The notes under the pieces are model-generated. The model was not told the DNA's origin, did no database searches, and was given only the letters and a program-made list of their open reading frames with translations. From Frankia nepalensis (lineage in GTDB: Bacteria > Actinomycetota > Actinomycetes > Frankiales > Frankiaceae): 64,000 nt of DNA. How positions within the stretch are numbered: position 1 is the stretch's first letter; every line of letters starts with the position of its first letter. This document shows positions 1 to 8,801 of the stretch, piece after piece. The position numbers and the translations under genes were made by a program. The stretch is from contig NZ_JADWYU010000096.1 of NCBI RefSeq assembly GCF_016786325.1, positions 1 through 64,000 of the forward strand, given 5' to 3'.

Positions 1-363
1 TCGCCGGCGAACCATCCCGGCATGCTCACCCGTCTCGCCTGGCTCCGCAACCGCGAGCGCCGGTCCACGGGTGGGCCCTCAGCCGCCTTCGCGGAGCGGG
101 TTCGCGTTACGGCCGACGTCCTTGTCCTCCGCGTTGGAGGTGCGGCGCTGGTCCCTGGGACGCAGGATGGACCGGAGGGGGCTGCCGGACGTGCCGGCCA
201 GTGGGGGAAGCCTTGATTGCGGCCGTGTTCTGGCTGGTGGGCGCGGATGTCGGCGGGCCGCGCCGCAGGCTCGTCGCGTCGTCGTGTTCCGAGACCGCGC
301 GTCTCCCGGTCGGAGGCTTTCGGCATCTGCCCGTGCTCGGCGATGATCGCGGGAGGGGCCGCC
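1..363. other. upstream region without a convincing gene
   Basis: No reading frame here has a convincing start or recognisable protein. A long reverse-strand open frame runs from here across the glycosidase gene, but it is compositionally a shadow of that gene. The end of the region carries a GGGAGGGG Shine-Dalgarno sequence just before the first gene. Confidence 0.5.
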
Positions 364-2217
364 ATGAACGACTATCCATCGATCGCGAGCCATGGCCTTG
401 TGGGCGACCTGCAGACCGCGGCCCTGGTCGCCGCCGACGGGACCGTGGACTGGTGGTGCACCCCGCGGTTCGACTCCCCGAGCCTGTTCGCCTCGCTGCT
501 CGACAGCGACCGCGGCGGTCACTGCCGCCTGGCGGCGGATCTGGGCGAGGACGGCGAGGCCACCGTCCGGCAGCTCTACCTGACCGACACCGCCGTGCTC
601 GTCACCCGGTTCATGGCACCGGGCGGGGTCGGCGAGGTGGTCGACTTCATGGAGCCCGACCCGTCGGGCACCCCGTCCGCCCGCCATCGGCTGATCCGGG
701 TCGCCCGCGTGGTCCGCGGCAGCCTGCCCTTCGAGCTGGTGTGCCGGCCCCGCTTCGACTATGGCCGCGCGCCGCACTCGTTGCGCCGTCTTGACGACGG
801 ATCGGTGGTCTTCCGCGGTCCCGACACGGATCTGCACGTGCAGGCCACCGCCCCGATCGTGCTCCATCCCGACGGCAGCGACGTCTCCGCCCGCTTCACC
901 CTCCAGGCAGGCCAACTGGCGGCGATTGTCCTCACCAGCGAGAGTGGTGCCGCTGCCGGCCGCGGCGGACGTCCCGGCGGCCCGCCGCCCACCGTGGAAG
1001 CGATCACCGCCGCCTTCGATGCCTGCCGCGCCTTCTGGCTGACCTGGCTGCGTTCCTCCACCTACCGCGGCCGGTGGCACGAGATGGTGACCCGCTCGGC
1101 GATCACCCTGAAACTGCTCACCTATGCCCCCACCGGCGCTCCCATCGCCGCCGCCACGATGGGCCTGCCCGAGCAGGTCGGCGGTGAGCGTAACTGGGAC
1201 TACCGCTACACCTGGATCCGCGACGCGTCCCTGTCCGTCCATGCCCTGACCGCCCTGGGCTTCACCGATGAGGCGAACGCCTTCCGCCGCTGGCTGCGCG
1301 AACGCCTCGACGCCGGTTCCACCGTTTCGGGCGAACCGCTTCAGATCATGTACCGCGTCGACGGTGAGCCCCACCTGACCGAGGAGATCCTCGACCACCT
1401 GGAGGGCTATCGCCGCTCCGCGCCGGTCAGAGCCGGCAATGCCGCGGCCGACCAGATCCAGCTCGACATCTACGGCGAGACCGCCTACGCCCTGGCCGAG
1501 GCGAAGGACATCGGCGGGATCCGCGGCTGGAACGCGTTCGCCGCTGTCATGGACTGGCTCACCGACCACTGGGACCGCCCGGACGAAGGCATCTGGGAAA
1601 CCCGCGGCGGCCGGCAGAACTTCACCTACAGCCGGCTGATGACCTGGGTCGCCTTCGACCGCGCCATCAGGTTCGCCACCGCCCACTCCCGCCCCGCCGA
1701 TCTCACCCGCTGGCAGACGGCACGTGACGCGGTCTTCCGGCAGATCATGGAACGCGGGTGGAATGACAAGCGCCGTGCCTTCGTCCAGCACTACGACACC
1801 GATGTCCTCGATGCCTCCCTGCTGCTCATGACCCGCGTCGGCTTCCTTGCTCCGAACGATCCCGACTGGCTGAGCACCCTCGACGCGATGAACGAAGAAC
1901 TCGTCAGCGACAGCCTGGTCTACCGGTACAACCCGACTGCCTCTCCGGACGGCCTGCGCGGCTGCGAGGGCACGTTCAACCTCTGCACCTTCCTCTACGT
2001 GCAGGCCCTCGCCCGTGCCGGCCGCCTCGATCAGGCGCGCTACGCCTTCGACAAGATGCTCACCTACGCCAATCACGTCGGCCTGTTCGCCGAGGAGATC
2101 GGCCCTTCCGGCGAACAACTCGGCAACTTCCCCCAGGCGTTCACCCATCTCGCCCTGATAGACGCCGCCCTTGCCCTCGACGAGGAACTCGACCGCGCCG
2201 AGCACCTGGTTCGCTGA
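364..2217 (+). CDS. glycoside hydrolase family 15 protein (trehalase/glucoamylase-like)
   Basis: The 617-residue product has the architecture of actinobacterial GH15 enzymes: an N-terminal trehalase-like beta domain (about residues 1-200) and a C-terminal alpha/alpha toroid. Clear motifs are RNWDYRYTWIRDAS near residue 277, DQIQLDIYGE, DEGIWETRG (about 406-414) and the late SGEQLGN segment (about 582); the acidic residues in the last two are the candidate general acid and base. There is no signal peptide, so it should act in the cytoplasm. Mycobacterial relatives hydrolyse trehalose, but substrate cannot be told from sequence, and alpha-1,4-glucans remain possible. The ATG at 364 is chosen because a GGGAGGGG ribosome site precedes it; an in-frame extension upstream looks non-coding. 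The MFS gene follows after 38 bases and may be co-transcribed. Confidence 0.9.
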   Translation: MNDYPSIASHGLVGDLQTAALVAADGTVDWWCTPRFDSPSLFASLLDSDRGGHCRLAADLGEDGEATVRQLYLTDTAVLVTRFMAPGGVGEVVDFMEPDPSGTPSARHRLIRVARVVRGSLPFELVCRPRFDYGRAPHSLRRLDDGSVVFRGPDTDLHVQATAPIVLHPDGSDVSARFTLQAGQLAAIVLTSESGAAAGRGGRPGGPPPTVEAITAAFDACRAFWLTWLRSSTYRGRWHEMVTRSAITLKLLTYAPTGAPIAAATMGLPEQVGGERNWDYRYTWIRDASLSVHALTALGFTDEANAFRRWLRERLDAGSTVSGEPLQIMYRVDGEPHLTEEILDHLEGYRRSAPVRAGNAAADQIQLDIYGETAYALAEAKDIGGIRGWNAFAAVMDWLTDHWDRPDEGIWETRGGRQNFTYSRLMTWVAFDRAIRFATAHSRPADLTRWQTARDAVFRQIMERGWNDKRRAFVQHYDTDVLDASLLLMTRVGFLAPNDPDWLSTLDAMNEELVSDSLVYRYNPTASPDGLRGCEGTFNLCTFLYVQALARAGRLDQARYAFDKMLTYANHVGLFAEEIGPSGEQLGNFPQAFTHLALIDAALALDEELDRAEHLVR

Positions 2218-2255
2218 CCGTCGCCGGCGCAACAGGTAGCGAGGGGGCGGCAACC

Positions 2256-3686
2256 ATGACCGAGCAGACTCCCGACGCCGCTCGCCCCGCCGGGTCGCGG
2301 CCGGGCGGCACCGACCGACGCGTCCTGGCTCCGCTCGCGCTCGCGCAGTTCATCTGCAGCTTCGCCGGGTCGAACATGAACGTCATGATCAACGACATCG
2401 GTCGCGACCTCGACACGACCGTCCAGGGCGTGCAACTCGCCATCACGGTCTTCCTGCTGGTCATGGCCGCGCTGATGATCCCCGGCGGCAAACTCACGGA
2501 CCGTTTCGGCCGCAAACGCTGCTTCCTCGCCGGGCTCGCGCTCTACGGGGTGGGTGCCGTCCTCAGCGCCATGGCGCCCGGGCTAGGTGTACTGATTCTC
2601 GGAAACTCGATTCTCGAAGGGGTCGGCACCGCACTGCTGATCCCCCCGGTCTACATCCTCACCACACTGCTGTTCACCGACGTCACCGCCCGCGCCCGCG
2701 CCTTCGGGATCATCATGGCCGCCGGCGGTGCCGGCGCGGCGGCCGGCCCCCTCATCGGCGGACTGATCACCTCCGCGATCAGCTGGCGCGCGGCGTTCCT
2801 CTTCCAGGCCCTGGTGATCGCGCTCATCCTCGCGCTGAGCCGGTCCCTTGTAGACCCACTCCCGCCGGACCCCCGCCGTCACTTCGACATCCCCGGCGCG
2901 ATCCTGTCTGCCGGCGGCCTGGCCCTGGTTGTCATGGGCATCCTCGCCGCTGACCAGAACCTGATACTGACGGCCGCACTGCTGGCGGCCGGCGCGCTCG
3001 TCCTGGCCGGATTCCTGCACTGGGTGCGCACCGAGGAGCGAGCCGGCCGGGAACCGCTGCTGTCCACCAGTCTGTTCCGCGACCGCGGCTCCAACCTCGG
3101 CCTCGTCACCCAGAACCTCCAGTGGCTGCTGCTCATGGGCTCCTCGTTCACCGTCGCCGCGTTCCTGCAGGTCGTCCGCGGCTACGACGCCATCCAGACA
3201 GGCCTGATCTTCACCGCGGCCACTGTCGGCCTGCTCGCCTCGTCGCTCGCCGCGCAGCACCTCGCGCAACGGCGACCCCAACGCACCCTGATCATGGCCG
3301 GGTTCACCCTGACCATCCTGGGAATCGCCGTCCTGATCGGCCTGGTCGCCGGAACGCCCAGTCCCTGGGCGTTCACCCCCGGGCTGGCGCTGATCGGCCT
3401 CGGCCTCGGCGTGATGCTCACACCCTCGGTCAACGTCGTCCAGTCCGCATTTCCCGAACAACGCCAAGGCGAGATCTCCGGTCTCTCCCGCAGCGTCTCG
3501 AACCTCGGCTCCTCCTTCGGCACCGCCATCGCCGGCACCATCCTCGTCGCCGACCTGACCAAGAACGCCTACGCCGCCGCCATGACCACCCTCGGCGTCC
3601 TCGGCGTCCTCGGCCTGGTAGCCGCGACGCTTCTGCCCCGGGAAACCCCCAAAGGCGACACGTCCGCTGCCAGCCCGCACGACTGA
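2256..3686 (+). CDS. MFS transporter
   Basis: This 476-residue membrane protein has a hydrophilic N-terminal stretch of about 24 residues followed by many transmembrane helices. Between helices 2 and 3 it has the MFS loop signature GGKLTDRFGRKR (about residues 74-85), and later a GPLIGG segment typical of drug:H+ antiporters. Length and helix pattern suit the 14-helix DHA2 group. It probably exports a small molecule with proton exchange, though the substrate is unknown. It lies 38 bases downstream of the GH15 gene with its own G-rich ribosome site, so the two may form an operon, but no functional link is evident from sequence. Confidence 0.88.
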   Translation: MTEQTPDAARPAGSRPGGTDRRVLAPLALAQFICSFAGSNMNVMINDIGRDLDTTVQGVQLAITVFLLVMAALMIPGGKLTDRFGRKRCFLAGLALYGVGAVLSAMAPGLGVLILGNSILEGVGTALLIPPVYILTTLLFTDVTARARAFGIIMAAGGAGAAAGPLIGGLITSAISWRAAFLFQALVIALILALSRSLVDPLPPDPRRHFDIPGAILSAGGLALVVMGILAADQNLILTAALLAAGALVLAGFLHWVRTEERAGREPLLSTSLFRDRGSNLGLVTQNLQWLLLMGSSFTVAAFLQVVRGYDAIQTGLIFTAATVGLLASSLAAQHLAQRRPQRTLIMAGFTLTILGIAVLIGLVAGTPSPWAFTPGLALIGLGLGVMLTPSVNVVQSAFPEQRQGEISGLSRSVSNLGSSFGTAIAGTILVADLTKNAYAAAMTTLGVLGVLGLVAATLLPRETPKGDTSAASPHD

Positions 3687-4386
3687 CTGTTCTCACATCG
3701 ACCGTGCCGAGCCACGCACCGCTCTCGGTCAGCCGGACGAATGCCCGCATCCGGCCCGAGTCTCTGTGCGGTTGGCCACGGAGAAGACGGTTGCTTCGGC
3801 ACGGCGCGGGCACCCTCGTCGCGGTACGCAGGGAGGGCGGTATGTGCAGCTGGATAGGATATAGGGGCAACCCGATCGCCCCACGCGTCCTGTTGCATGA
3901 GCCGGAACGGTCACTGGTCGCCCGGAGCGTCCACATACGCCAGACCTGCTCGAACCGAACGGCGACGGGACCGGTCTCGGCTGGTATGACAGACGAAAGA
4001 CGCCGGCTGTCTTCCGCGGCGACTCGCCCGCCTGGGGAGACGAGAAACCTCCGGGAACTGGCCGACGAGGTCTGTTCGCCACTGTTCCGGGGTATGGCAC
4101 CAGGTACCACCCTCGACGGCGCTTGTCGTCACCGACATGCCGCACGATATCACCTTCCGCCCCCAGCCTCCGGGATAAATTGGTTCCGGGGCTTCGGACC
4201 AGGCCCCAAACCCGCTGTCTGGACGGCGTAAACGGACCCAGTCGGCAGACGGATGGTATGGGACTACGCCCTCTGTTCAAGGTTCCGCTGCTTTTCCGGT
4301 GTTGGGCCAGCGCCGCTCATCCAGCGGACCATCGCGCCGAGTGGGAGGCTGCGATAGTTTCTGTGAGCGGCCGCGGAGGAGTCCAG
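3687..4386. other. 700-base stretch without a recognised gene
   Basis: Several overlapping open frames exist on both strands but none has a recognisable domain or a convincing ribosome site. The last part contains GATAGT at about 4351-4356, a possible -10 element for the downstream peroxidase cluster, followed by a GGAGGAG ribosome site. It separates the MFS gene from a new transcription unit. Confidence 0.45.
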
Positions 4387-4920
4387 ATGGAGATCAGGCC
4401 GCAGGCGGTGGCCATCCCCAAGGAGACCGACCAGCTCGAACAGGGGAAATACGGCCCTGTCTACCCGAGGACGCCGGCGTGCTACGGATTCACCATCATC
4501 GCCAAGGTCAAGCCGGGCCGGGCCGAGGCGATACGCGCACACGGCCGCACTCTTGCCGGCGCGTTGGAGGGGGATCCTCATCTCCTCGCGCCGCTGAAGC
4601 TGCACTACCTGCGCTGGGTGCTCTTCGACGACGACACTCGCTTTATGTATCAGGGGATCTTCGACACGGACTTCGACAAGTACACCGAGGACGCGGTCGC
4701 GCTTTTCAGCAGGGCAGGCGTGAGCACGGCCTTCGAGAATCTCGAAGGTTTCCCCGAGGACTGGCGGACGAACCCTGAGGCCTTCGTCCGTTTCGTACGC
4801 GCACACCACTGCCCGAGCTTCCTTGAGTACGGCGAGTATCCGTACGTCACCTCCGACGAGATCAAGAAGGCCCTGCGAATCAAGAACGCCCTTTCGGAGA
4901 TACTCGACCAGATGCAGTGA
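4387..4920 (+). CDS. conserved hypothetical protein, first gene of the DyP peroxidase cluster
   Basis: The 177-residue soluble protein is not assigned to a named family here. It has no signal peptide or membrane segment. The centre (residues about 35-105) alternates strand and helix, with FTIIAKVKPGRAEAIRAHG and a conserved-looking LHYLRWVLFDDDTRFMYQG segment. This resembles the ferredoxin-like alpha/beta fold used by DyP-type peroxidases and dimeric alpha/beta-barrel proteins, but that is only a shape argument. The ATG at 4387 has GGAGG seven bases upstream. Its position upstream of another unknown gene and a DyP peroxidase on the same strand suggests a joint role, perhaps redox or peroxide related. 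Confidence 0.75.
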   Translation: MEIRPQAVAIPKETDQLEQGKYGPVYPRTPACYGFTIIAKVKPGRAEAIRAHGRTLAGALEGDPHLLAPLKLHYLRWVLFDDDTRFMYQGIFDTDFDKYTEDAVALFSRAGVSTAFENLEGFPEDWRTNPEAFVRFVRAHHCPSFLEYGEYPYVTSDEIKKALRIKNALSEILDQMQ

Positions 4921-5040
4921 TCATCTTCATCGTCACCATGGGAACCAGATCCACCTCGATCGCCAGCCGTGACAGGGAGGCGCCGTGAGAAGGCCACCGT
5001 TCGCACCGTCCGCGCCTTCGGTCGCGCAGCGGAGACCGTG

Positions 5041-6054
5041 ATGCCCGAGCCGCGGACGGCGCGTACCTACAACCAGAACCATGCTCCGCGCACCTACACC
5101 CCGGGCCGGCGGCGGGTGAGCATCTACGTGTCGTGGAGCTATCCGGCCGAGGCCGGCAGGAATCCTGCCGAGCTTGACAACCGGTTCTCCACGATGACCG
5201 AGATCCGGCGGGTCGCCTGGCCCGCCTACGAGGAACCGCGGTGGTCCGACCCGTTCCAGTTCCAGCAGGGCATCGCGGGGGCGCTGGAGTTGTTCTTCTG
5301 GGCCTGGGTTCCGTTCCAGACGTACGTGGAGCAGGTCACCGGGCATCCGGTACCGGTGTATCAGCGGATCGACCAGGCCGGGTTTCGGACCGTGCTGGAC
5401 GAGCGGGTGCTGGCCGACACCGACACCCTGTTCGTGTTCGGACTGGACAACACGATCACCGGGCAGAAGGCAGAGCTGGCGGAGATCGAGGCGCTGCGGC
5501 ACTTCCTGCGCCGCGAGGACGCCTGCCTGATCCTCGGGCCGCATCACGACATCGGAGCCTCCGACGACCTGGCCGTCCGGGACATCGAGTACCACCATCA
5601 CGGAGATCTCCTGGTCCCCCGCCAGCAGCGGCTTGCCGGATACGTCCGCGGCCTCATGCAAGGACTCGGGGTACCCGTCGAGAACCGCTATGGGCTGCGT
5701 CCGGCCGTCCGGGAGCGCAATCAGCCCGCCCCGCTGGCCCTGGCCAGGGACCTGGACCCCAAGGGATGGCTCGACGGGGTCAGCCACTTCAATTTTCACC
5801 AGCATCTACCGCACTACGCGGTGACGACCGATGAGCCGGGTGTCGTCCAGGTACTGGCCAGGCAGCCCATCGACCTGGCAAGACCGCATCCGTTCATCGG
5901 GGCCGGCGGCACCGAGTTCAACACGTTCCTGTGGATGCCTCCCGCGGGAGACCGGGCCGGCGATGTGCTTCTGGCGGACAGCACGATCTTCAGCTCGTTG
6001 TTCGGCGGCGACGAGAGCCTGCGGAACTTCTGGCGCAACCTCGTCTCTCGGTAG
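5041..6054 (+). CDS. hypothetical protein linked to the DyP peroxidase
   Basis: The 337-residue product belongs to no family I recognise. It lacks a signal peptide and transmembrane helices. The middle contains VFGLDNTITGQKAELAEIEA and a GPHHDIG motif (about residues 167-173), followed by an EYHHHGD stretch and, later, NFHQHLPHY; this clustering of histidines and acids could bind a metal, which is inference only. The layout with GPHHDIG after an alpha/beta core faintly recalls class I amidotransferase-like folds. ATG 5041 is preferred because GGAGA lies just before it; an in-frame GTG at 4969 would add 24 basic residues without a ribosome site. The gene ends 21 bases before the peroxidase gene, so the two are very likely co-transcribed. 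Confidence 0.72.
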   Translation: MPEPRTARTYNQNHAPRTYTPGRRRVSIYVSWSYPAEAGRNPAELDNRFSTMTEIRRVAWPAYEEPRWSDPFQFQQGIAGALELFFWAWVPFQTYVEQVTGHPVPVYQRIDQAGFRTVLDERVLADTDTLFVFGLDNTITGQKAELAEIEALRHFLRREDACLILGPHHDIGASDDLAVRDIEYHHHGDLLVPRQQRLAGYVRGLMQGLGVPVENRYGLRPAVRERNQPAPLALARDLDPKGWLDGVSHFNFHQHLPHYAVTTDEPGVVQVLARQPIDLARPHPFIGAGGTEFNTFLWMPPAGDRAGDVLLADSTIFSSLFGGDESLRNFWRNLVSR

Positions 6055-6075
6055 CGCCGGAAGGAGGCCCCGCCT

Positions 6076-7410
6076 GTGACCACGAAGAAGCGCGCCGCGT
6101 TGCAGCTCGACGACATTCAGCGTGGGGTCCTTAGCCCTCGACCGACCCCCTATGCGGCGACCTATCTCCTGTTCCGAGTGGATGACCCGGCGCACGGACG
6201 GGAGCTGATGCGCCGCGTGAGCACGGTGGCGACCTCCGCCGCCGAGCCGGTCAGCCCCCTGGGGAGCACGTGGGTCAGCGTCGCGCTCACCTGCCACGGA
6301 CTGCGGGCACTCGGCGTTCCAGAGCCCGTCCTGGCCACGTTCGCCTGGGAGTTCCGTCAGGGCATGGCCGGCAGGGCCACAGCTCTCGGAGATGTCGGCG
6401 AGAGCGGCCCCGAGAACTGGGAGGCGCCGCTGGGCACGTCCGCTGTCCACGTCGTGCTCCTCGCGGTCGCGCCGGACGCCGCCCGGTTGCAGACGGCCAT
6501 CGACCGGGCCCGGCCCGCCTACGACCACCTGTCGGGCGTGACCGCGATCTGGCGGCAGGACTGCTACACCCTGCCCACCGAGACCGAGCATTTCGGCTAT
6601 CGCGACGGTGTCAGCCAGCCCGCGGTCGAGGGCAGTGGCATCGCCGGGTCAAACACACTGCAGGTGCCGCTGAAGGCCGGCGAGTTCGTGCTCGGCTACC
6701 CCGACGAGCTTGGCGGCGTGCAGGCACCACAACCAGCTGAGCTCGGACGCAACGGCAGCTACGTGGCCATCCGCAAACTCCACCAACGGGTCGGCGCGTT
6801 CCGGCGCTACCTGCGGGACAACGCCATCAGCCCTGAGGACGAGGAGCTGCTGGCCGCCAAGATCATGGGAAGATGGCGCAGTGGCGCGCCACTCGCGCTC
6901 AGCCCTCATCACGACGACCCCGCCCTCGGGGCTGACCCAGAACGGCGCAACGCGTTCCTCTACGAACACGATGACCCCGGCGGATTCATCACCCCCGGCG
7001 GCTGCCACATCCGCCGGGCCAACCCCCGTGACGCCTCGGTAGCGGGCGAGCCACGGCTGCATCGCATGATCAGACGGGGCGGTGTCTACGGCCCGCCGCT
7101 GCCTTCCGGAGTCCTGGACGACGACGGGGCCGATCGCGGCCTGATGTTCACGTTCGTCGGCGCGCACCTCGGGCGGCAGTTCGAGTTCGTCCAGTCCGAA
7201 TGGATGAACGACGGTGTCTTCTTCGGTGCCGGCGGCGCCACGGACCCCATCGCCGGAAGCCACGAAGGCCCCGTCGGGTTCACCATCCCTCGACGGCCAC
7301 TGCGCCGGCGACTGTCCGGGCTGCCACGGTTCGTCGTCACGCGCGGCGGCGAATACTGCTTCCTGCCAGGCCTGAACGCACTGCGCTGGCTGGGCGACCT
7401 GAAGGACTGA
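6076..7410 (+). CDS. DyP-type heme peroxidase
   Basis: This 444-residue protein is a dye-decolorising peroxidase, which uses heme and hydrogen peroxide to oxidise bulky substrates. The GXXDG motif is present as GYRDG (residues 174-178, with Asp177 the likely distal catalytic acid). A CHIRRANPRD segment follows, in which His311 matches the proximal heme ligand of the family, and then RRGGVYG. The length and the wide spacing between GXXDG and the histidine motif fit the longer class V (C/D-type) enzymes. There is no Tat or Sec signal, so it is cytoplasmic or packaged. The GTG start has an ideal AAGGAGG site eight bases upstream. It sits directly after an unknown gene that probably shares its operon. 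Confidence 0.93.
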   Translation: MTTKKRAALQLDDIQRGVLSPRPTPYAATYLLFRVDDPAHGRELMRRVSTVATSAAEPVSPLGSTWVSVALTCHGLRALGVPEPVLATFAWEFRQGMAGRATALGDVGESGPENWEAPLGTSAVHVVLLAVAPDAARLQTAIDRARPAYDHLSGVTAIWRQDCYTLPTETEHFGYRDGVSQPAVEGSGIAGSNTLQVPLKAGEFVLGYPDELGGVQAPQPAELGRNGSYVAIRKLHQRVGAFRRYLRDNAISPEDEELLAAKIMGRWRSGAPLALSPHHDDPALGADPERRNAFLYEHDDPGGFITPGGCHIRRANPRDASVAGEPRLHRMIRRGGVYGPPLPSGVLDDDGADRGLMFTFVGAHLGRQFEFVQSEWMNDGVFFGAGGATDPIAGSHEGPVGFTIPRRPLRRRLSGLPRFVVTRGGEYCFLPGLNALRWLGDLKD

Positions 7411-7473
7411 GCGCGGCGCGGTACCTCGCGCATCACCGCCCCGGCACGCCGCGTCTCCCAGGCGGGAAACCTC

Positions 7474-8385
7474 ATGGACACCCTGCATCCGCTGTTCAAC
7501 GCCATCACAGTGATCTTCATCGCGGCCACCATGTTCGCCGCCGGTCTCGGGGCCACCCTCCCAGCGCTGCGCGCCGTCGTGAGCGACGTCCCGCTGCTGC
7601 CGCTGGCACTGCTGGCCAACATGGTGGCCGTCCCGCTGCTCGGCTGGGGCATCGGCGAGCTGCTCGGCCTTGCCGCCGCGCCGTTCATCGCGCTCGTTCT
7701 GGTCGCGTCGTCCCCGGGCGGACCGTTCGGGGCGAAACTGGCCATGATCCAAGGAGGCGACGTCGCCGCGGGCGCGGCGACGCAGGTGCTGCTCGCCACT
7801 GCCGGTAGCCTCACCTTCGCCCCAACCGTCGACATCATCCTCACCGCCGCCGACGTCGGCGCCGACGTCTCCCTCGATGTCGGGACGCTGGTGCGGACCG
7901 TTGCCCTCCTGCAACTCGTCCCGTTCGCCGTCGGCCTGCTCCTTCGCCGCTACGCCGCCTCCACCGCCCGGTCGTGGCACCCGACCGGGACCATGATCTC
8001 GAACGTGACCTTCCTGATCGTGCTGGTAGGCATGCTGGTGGGCAACTGGCATGACATCGTCGCGCTGCTCGGCTCGCGCACCCTGCTCGCCGGGTTCCTC
8101 CTCGCGGCTGCCGCGTTCGCCGTAGGCACGCTGCTGGCCACGGGCCCGCCCGCACGGCGCACCACCCTGGGAGGGGTCACCGCGGTGCGCAACGCGGGGC
8201 CCGCCCTGGCAGCGATCGGCATCGCGTTCGGCAACGAACCCTCCGTCCTGGGCGCGCTGGCCGCCGTCCTGCTCAGCGGTCTGGCGGCGGCTCTGCCGAT
8301 CGCCGCCGTACTGCGCGGTCAACGACGCGCCATCCCGGCCACCGCCGACCCGCATCGCGGCGACGCTCACGGACCCCGGACGTAG
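7474..8385 (+). CDS. bile acid:sodium symporter (BASS) family transporter
   Basis: The 303-residue product is almost entirely hydrophobic, with about nine or ten transmembrane segments. The N-terminus (ITVIFIAATMFAAGLGAT) and the VASSPGGPFGAKLAMIQGGD segment match the BASS family, where the conserved polar residues around helices 4-5 bind sodium. Family members import organic acids or sterol-like anions; the substrate here is unknown. It starts at ATG 7474 after a GGGAAA site, 63 bases beyond the peroxidase gene, and may be the last gene of that cluster. The cytoplasmic tail is short and rich in His/Arg. Confidence 0.82.
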   Translation: MDTLHPLFNAITVIFIAATMFAAGLGATLPALRAVVSDVPLLPLALLANMVAVPLLGWGIGELLGLAAAPFIALVLVASSPGGPFGAKLAMIQGGDVAAGAATQVLLATAGSLTFAPTVDIILTAADVGADVSLDVGTLVRTVALLQLVPFAVGLLLRRYAASTARSWHPTGTMISNVTFLIVLVGMLVGNWHDIVALLGSRTLLAGFLLAAAAFAVGTLLATGPPARRTTLGGVTAVRNAGPALAAIGIAFGNEPSVLGALAAVLLSGLAAALPIAAVLRGQRRAIPATADPHRGDAHGPRT

Positions 8386-8503
8386 CCGCACCTCCACAGC
8401 GGTGGCCACACGGTCCGGCGACACCCGGGGCACATCAGCCGCCCGGTCCCGCGTTCACCGAGCCGCCGCAACACGCGGGACCGGTCCTGGGACGGCCGCG
8501 GGC

Positions 8504-8685
8504 TCACCGCGGGATCTTCTCCTTCGCGCGCTCGAACTCCGCCGCGGTGAGGTCGCCGCTGGTCTTGAGCCCGGATAGCCTGGCCAGGTCGTCGACATCC
8601 CTATTGGTCCACCAGCCACGTCACCGAGGTAGGCGTTGACCATCCCGCGCTGTTCCCGCAACTGCCGCGCGTTCCGGTCGGCCAT
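8504..8685 (-). pseudogene. small SHOCT-domain protein, apparently frameshifted
   Basis: Reading the reverse strand from the ATG at 8685, the first frame encodes MADRNARQLREQRGMVNAYL, then loses sense near 8610-8620. A second frame then encodes DVDDLARLSGLKTSGDLTAAEFERAKEKIPR-like residues up to a TGA at 8504, a typical SHOCT domain (short helical C-terminal oligomerisation motif). The two halves total 182 bases, so a single missing base would split an intact 60-residue protein. SHOCT proteins of this size are common in actinobacteria and of unknown function. This may be a genuine pseudogene or a sequencing error. Confidence 0.55.
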
Positions 8686-8801
8686 GCTCTGCCCTCTCAC
8701 GACGAGATAGGCGATGTCGTTCGTGGGTCGGGCGCGCCGGTACCTCCGGACCGCGATCCGGTACCCGCGGCCGAGGCCAGCCGCCTCCCTCCGGGGCGAC
8801 C

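Noticed and set aside
79-2253. 724-codon open frame on the reverse strand across the GH15 gene
   Set aside because: It mirrors the codon structure of a well-supported gene and shows no domain; typical of antisense frames in very GC-rich DNA.
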